Shown piece after piece: positions 7,689 through 12,309 of a DNA stretch of 12,309 bases. Each line of letters begins with the position of its first letter. The stretch's first letter is position 1. Under the pieces are notes generated by a model. It saw only the letters and a program-made list of their open reading frames with translations, made no database searches and was not told the origin of the DNA. The stretch covers positions 238,963 through 251,271 of the forward strand of contig WELB01000012.1 in NCBI GenBank assembly GCA_009602725.1, given 5' to 3'. The translations under genes and the position numbers were made by a program. This DNA is from Spirogloea muscicola (taxonomy: Eukaryota > Streptophyta > Zygnematophyceae > Spirogloeales > Spirogloeaceae).

Positions 7689-10600
7689 TCAGGAAAGAGG
7701 CTGTGCACATGCATCAATATACGCTGCAGCCTCCTCTGCAGGGAGGCCGAGGCCGTCAACCAGGCCGTTGCAAATTGCCTGCTTGTAGCTAGCGGATGGT
7801 GGATAATCCGTGGGCAGTGCTTGTGGGTGGGGGCTTTCAAGGTCGGCCAAGGAGCACCTGCAAGCATCGGAGATCACTAGTTATGCCAACCACATCTTGA
7901 CACACTCTCATCAGTACAACTTGCGGTTGCCAACTGTGAGCAGCTTGCACACTAAACTTCTGTGCGGAGCACTCTGATACCTAGCATACAAAAGAGCACC
8001 AAGTATCTGCAATACTACTACAGCTGCTGAATCGCATGATTGAGGTTGTGCATGCCACGGCAACCATTGCTTACGTGAATGTCAAGATTGGCGCCCCATC
8101 TCTTTCTCCAAGGTATTTGAGAGTTCCGTACCAACCACTCTGCATAGAAACAGCAGACAGGCCGTCAGTGAGCAGGCCAGGTCTGCATGCAACAGGAGCT
8201 GCGCCTCTAGTGCTTCATGTATAGAGGACTTTTCTGCGTGATTAGTGCGAAAGCAGGATATACCAGGAGTGGCAGAGGTTCTCACTAGGAGCTGAAGGGT
8301 GTTATACGAAGGTGCAACATCAGGCCCTTGCAGCAAGGGCAGGTTGCTAGGCGCAAAGATATGGGCGTTGCTGCCTGGGGCCACAGACCGTATGTTCTCT
8401 TGGAGGATAATGTCGTTGAACTGGTCCCACCTGCACCAGGATGACAGCGTTCGACATGTCAAGCTGCTGGTGGCCCACAAAAGGTGAATAGTTGTCCTTC
8501 CACAAAGAAATGCGTCTCCGGCAAAGAGACACAAAAGCACAGAGCAGACAGGGTCTTACGCAATGTTGTAAATGCGGACCCAGCTCATGGTGGTGGCGGA
8601 AGGCCTGGGATCCAGGAATGCAACCCCGCCAAGGCCCCACGTGGCTGTCTTCCTGTGGCCAAAAAACATTCGGTGTGGCACCTGGATCCAGCCTGATGCA
8701 GCTGGCGGCCTTTTATCCTTGCACCCCACGCAGGGCTGCGCCATGCCCACCACCTGTGCCAGCACAAGAGCCGGGGTTGCCACTATCATAACCAGGCAAA
8801 TAGATCTACAGTTATTCTAGCAATTATCTTCAAAATGCTCATGAGAATGTGTGAGGCCAAATTGAACATAACATCCAACACCTTGTGTACCGGGAGTGTG
8901 CCAAGTCAGACCCGGCAGCCTCCCTAGTGTCACCTGACCGCCCCGAATGTAGCACAGGAAGCGCTCCTCCCACATGTTGGAACCATAGCTCGCGTACCAC
9001 ACACGACTGGTGCTCAGCAAGGCAGAGCTCTCACTACCTGCAGCTGTGGCTGCTTCGGCAGCACCCTGCAGTCCCTGCGACTCGCTGTCCCCATCCTCGA
9101 TTTCCCGTCCAGCCTCTGCCGCATCTAAGAGCCGCTCGCTTGATGTTGCTCCGGCATGCATCACTGCAGCATCTCCGTCCGTGAAGTCATTACTAGCTCG
9201 AAGCTGATCCTCTGTATGATGCCCTGTTGGGGCTGAAAAGCTGGTGCTGATAAAAGCGGCGCCATTGTGACCATCCGCAATAGTCTCGAGTATGGACAGC
9301 TGATTGATGTCTGCGACAACTTCGGGATGCCTGGCTGAGCTAGGGCGCCTGCTCTGAGGTGAGACCGTGGGAGTGTCTCTGAGCACATGACTGGCTGCAG
9401 CTGCCAGGTTGCGTTGCTCAGCTGCCTCGACCTCAAGTACGCCATGGCTTTCCGGTTTTGTGTTCGAGGAAATCAAGCTTGTAGAAGTGGCATGGGGGCT
9501 GGGCTTCAATCTGCTGGCTGAGACCTGACAGAGGAAAGGTTGAATGCAGCAAAATTCAGTATGGTGGCTGCCTGCTTGACGGCGAGGAGCACAATTGCAA
9601 AGGGCAGACAATGGAACAACATTGAGCTGCACACACTCTGCTGATGGACATAAAAAAGGTGCAACTACTTCTGCAGCTAACAACCCCCCGTTAACAGTCT
9701 AAGGATGCCATGGTCGATTCTGTTATATGACAAATCACCAGCGTTGGCCTTGTGCATTTAAGGTACAAAGGATCACTACTAGCCGATTTCTTTCTAGTAA
9801 CGGCGCTAAGCTTACCATGGTGCCGCGGTCCTGCCCTGCAGTAGCAATAGCCTGGATTGGCGAATCCTTGAGCTCCAATGACTCGATGGAGAGATTGCTA
9901 ATTGCAACATTGACATCGAGGAGGCTCAGCGCCGTGCTCAGAGCGGGCCAGTACGAGCTGAGCTCCTTTCGGACCTGGGCACACCACAATCATGCTTGAG
10001 TAAAGGTGACAGTTGCCGCCAATGCGTTTCAATGATAAACTTGTCAATCAACTCATTGATGCTGTAACAGCCAGCGTTGAAGCATCGCAGCAAGCATGTC
10101 ACCTTGATCACGACGTCAAAGGTCTGAGGCCGGAGCTCCTTGCGACTTTGAAGTGGAAGCTCTACAGGGCCATCGCCCAAGAGGCTTGCAGTGCAGGCCG
10201 CATAGGATGCAGATATTGACTTCAGGTTGTAACCGCCCTCTAGGGCGAGCACAACCTTGCCGTCAGCCAGCGTCAGCAGCTGCAGAATAACCAATAGTGC
10301 CTCTTTCAATAGTCGTTAGATACCAGCAGAGGAAAGATGCTACCATGCTTCACACAGTCAGGTATACTAAATATCTGCAAATTAAAGACAGTGAATGAAT
10401 GCCCTCAGAAGTCATGAAAAGACATCCTACTAACCTTCTCGGTCATGTGGGAATAGCCATATGGCGTTAGGCAGCAGCCCCCTAGAGGGTCACCTTCCGC
10501 TGCAAGACAGCACAAGTATCAACTTGCGGCAAAGTACATGCCGCAGAGATTGTATCAACACTCTGGAGATCATCACTTCTGAGAGCGACTTGTTATTTTT

Positions 10601-12259
10601 AGAATCTTTCCATAGCTGGACAGTATGAGCACCTCAGAAGGAGTACTTGCCAGCATCAAAGCCGCCGGAAATGAGAATGATGTGGGGGTCGAACTGCCTG
10701 GCGGCTGGCATGAGCACGTGGTCCCAGACAGCCAGGTAGTCCAAGTCGCCAAACCCCCCGCTTGGCCACGGAACATTGATGTTGAAGCCCACACCTTTGC
10801 CCTCACCGACCATGTCAAAGTCGCCATCACCACCTCCTGGATAGAACATACCACCATCGTGCCTGCCACAAGAGAGAGCAGTTCCGCAAAGCACGTTGGC
10901 CTGCCAAAGGGTTAAGAGTGATATGTGTCCCCTTGACGAGTGCCAATTCTAGAATTAGGAAAAGCCTTGCTATTGCTGCAGCAACACCAGTGCAATGATC
11001 GTCCTCAGCTTGTGAAGAAGCTAACCGGTGGATAGAGAAGTAGAGGATGCGAGGGTCGTCGTAGAACATATGCTGGATGCCGTTGCCGTGGTGCACGTCC
11101 CAGTCAACAACAAGCACCTTGGCGATGCCGAGCTCTTTCTGCATAGGCGTGGAAAGCCCCAGCTCAAAAACACAAGGACTGAGAAGGAAGGACGGATCCA
11201 AAGGCAACCTAGTGTTCAGACTTCCATCTCCTGAGGCTTACAAGGATCATATGGCAAGGGGCAATAGCTACTAGATTCCACTAAAGTGAGGCTCCCCTAG
11301 GCAACCAACCTTCTCAACAAGGTGCTTGGCGGCGATCGCCACGTTGTTGTAAAGGCAGAAGCCCATGGCAACGTCCTCCTCTGCATGGTGCCCGGGCGGC
11401 CGCACGACCGCAGCACCCGCACGGAGCTGGCCCCTGGCGACCTGCTCAGCAAGCTGCGCCGTCACATACACCCCCGGTTGCAGGGCTCAGGGCACAGCAC
11501 AGGTCATGGAGGGTGCCATGGGTCACGAATGCTGCTCACCCTTTTGCTCTTGACAAGCTCTGAGCTTGTCATTAGACTACATTCTGAACCCTGATCCCTT
11601 CAAGCTCTACGTCAGAATGGACGAGAGATGTGGATGCGGTCTTGTGCGATGGCGCGCTCACCTCCACAATGGACCCCGCGGCTAGCAAGGCGGCATTGGA
11701 GGAGCCCTCATTGAAGTAGATGGAGTTGTAGCGCCCGGCGAGGGCGGCGCGAGCGCGCCGGCCAAGACTGGGGCTGCTCACCTCCCGCATCTGCGACACG
11801 TGTGCCGGCGTGTGCACCAGCAGGAGCTCGTCGTCAGAGGCCTCTCTTGCAGGCACGCGCACGCACCTGCGAGCTTGAGCAGCAGCGGCAGGACCTTCTT
11901 CCAGCATCAGTGCAGGTGTGGAAGTTGGCGCCTGAGAGTGCATGACTGCCTGTGACGACGTGAGCTGCCTAAGGGCGAGAAGCGGGGTGCAACAGAGGCG
12001 GAGCAAGGCAAGAGGGCCACGAGCAGCAGCCGGCTCAGCCAGGCCCCCGGCAGCAGGTGCGGCAAATGGTGGCTCCGAGCGCAGCGCAGGTGGCGCAAAG
12101 CAGGATGACCGTCGCGAGATCGAGAGCCGTGCCTCTGCACGAGGCCCCGGGCCTGGAGGGCGGCGAAGATGCTGCGGATGCGCTCCGGCCGCTCGGGGTG
12201 GAAAGCGTCCAGCGGGTCCCGATGCGCCGCCATGCGCTCGTCATACACCAGCCCCACGC

Positions 12260-12295
<36 letters not shown>

Positions 12296-12308
12296 AGCGC
12301 GGCGCGCC
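7689..12308 (-). CDS. Class II histone deacetylase, HDA5-like with C-terminal YGSN (GGCT-like) domain; 5' partial
   Basis: Zn-dependent lysine deacetylase; about 804 residues in the window. Exons (minus, 5' to 3'): 12308-12133, 11866-11662, 11453-11310, 11138-11026, 10862-10651, 10499-10435, 10279-10103, 9974-9816, 9524-8934, 8753-8560, 8430-8286, 8139-8075, 7857-7689. The frame is open to the edge with no ATG before the fold, so the start lies outside. The catalytic domain (about 16-400) begins [10 protein letters not shown] and has RPPGHH (145-150), zinc ligands in DWDVHHGNG (D189, H191) and GFDA (D282), and the catalytic tyrosine in EGGYNL (Y322). Active-site residues are all present, so activity is expected. 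An Ala/Ser/acid-rich linker (about 418-588) leads to [10 protein letters not shown], the start of the C-terminal domain of Arabidopsis HDA5, which resembles gamma-glutamylcyclotransferase-like folds. The match continues through [23 protein letters not shown] and EEAAAYID to the stop. Introns 1 and 5 use GC donors. Class II assignment is firm; localisation and targets are not visible. Confidence 0.93.
10500..10650 (-). other. Deacetylase intron 5, probable GC-AG intron
   Basis: The donor GATGCTG before GCAAGT matches the known GC-donor consensus, and the acceptor is CTTGCAG. The join yields [14 protein letters not shown], colinear with plant class II deacetylases. The nearest GT (GTACTC, four bases later) puts a stop a few codons into the next exon. 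Confidence 0.85.
11867..12132 (-). other. Deacetylase intron 1, probable GC-AG intron
   Basis: Splicing from AG before GCACGG to TCGCAG gives [13 protein letters not shown], which aligns without gaps to the matching stretch of HDA5 (SQRCV...QLVHT). A GT-AG alternative (donor GTCATC near 12114, acceptor CAAG at 11874) keeps frame but inserts nine residues at a conserved point, so I prefer the GC donor. Confidence 0.65.
12262..12294 (-). repeat. GCC trinucleotide run encoding polyalanine
   Basis: Eleven perfect GCC units on the plus strand (GGC on the minus) encode an alanine tract directly before the deacetylase fold. It is the mirror of the GGC run at the left edge: in both cases GGC is on the strand reading into the window. 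Replication slippage could vary its length. Confidence 0.9.
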
Positions 12309-12309
12309 G

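Noticed and set aside
8082-8540. Minus-strand 152-codon frame read as one exon
   Set aside because: Only 8430-8286 matches the deacetylase C-terminal domain. The rest crosses an intron, since the WYG motif resumes in another frame after a clear acceptor.

Overview
The window looks like nuclear DNA of a green alga (Viridiplantae, probably a chlorophyte such as a coccoid trebouxiophyte). Both recognisable genes are split by many short introns (about 110-290 nt), mostly GT-AG, and the better-conserved one encodes a plant-type class II histone deacetylase with the C-terminal extension found in land-plant HDA5. The lineage is inferred from protein resemblance and gene structure only; I cannot name a species. 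An N at 2793 and GGC-type triplet runs at both window edges suggest a draft-assembly contig.

Layout: (1) 1-2543 is non-coding or unexplained. It opens with a GGC run and then holds at least nine copies, in both orientations, of a repeat family that I do not recognise. The repeat is about 80-140 bp and built around a GGGCTGGC...CCAGCCC palindrome; the best-matching copies form inverted pairs. (2) 2544-3030 is a GC- and C-rich stretch that probably contains the promoter and 5' UTR of the next gene. (3) 3031-6934, plus strand, is an 11-exon gene for a mitochondrial-carrier-family protein with an N-terminal EF-hand calcium-binding region. (4) 6935-7688 is the space between two convergent genes. 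(5) 7689-12308, minus strand, has 13 exons of a class II (HDA5-like) histone deacetylase whose 5' end runs off the window at a polyalanine tract.

I reconstructed exon joins by hand, from splice consensus, reading-frame phase and resemblance to recalled family sequences (Brittle-1/SCaMC carriers; Arabidopsis HDA5). The carrier C-terminal two-thirds and nearly all HDAC joins are firm. Uncertain points are the end of carrier exon 1, the carrier exon 2/3 junction, and a short missing stretch in the HDAC C-terminal domain. Two HDAC introns appear to use GC donors. The two genes share no evident pathway; one probably moves a nucleotide-like metabolite across an organelle membrane under Ca2+ control and the other deacetylates lysines. 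The most unusual items are the Ca2+-sensor/Brittle-1-like carrier combination with a non-standard third carrier signature, and the inverted-pair repeat cluster.
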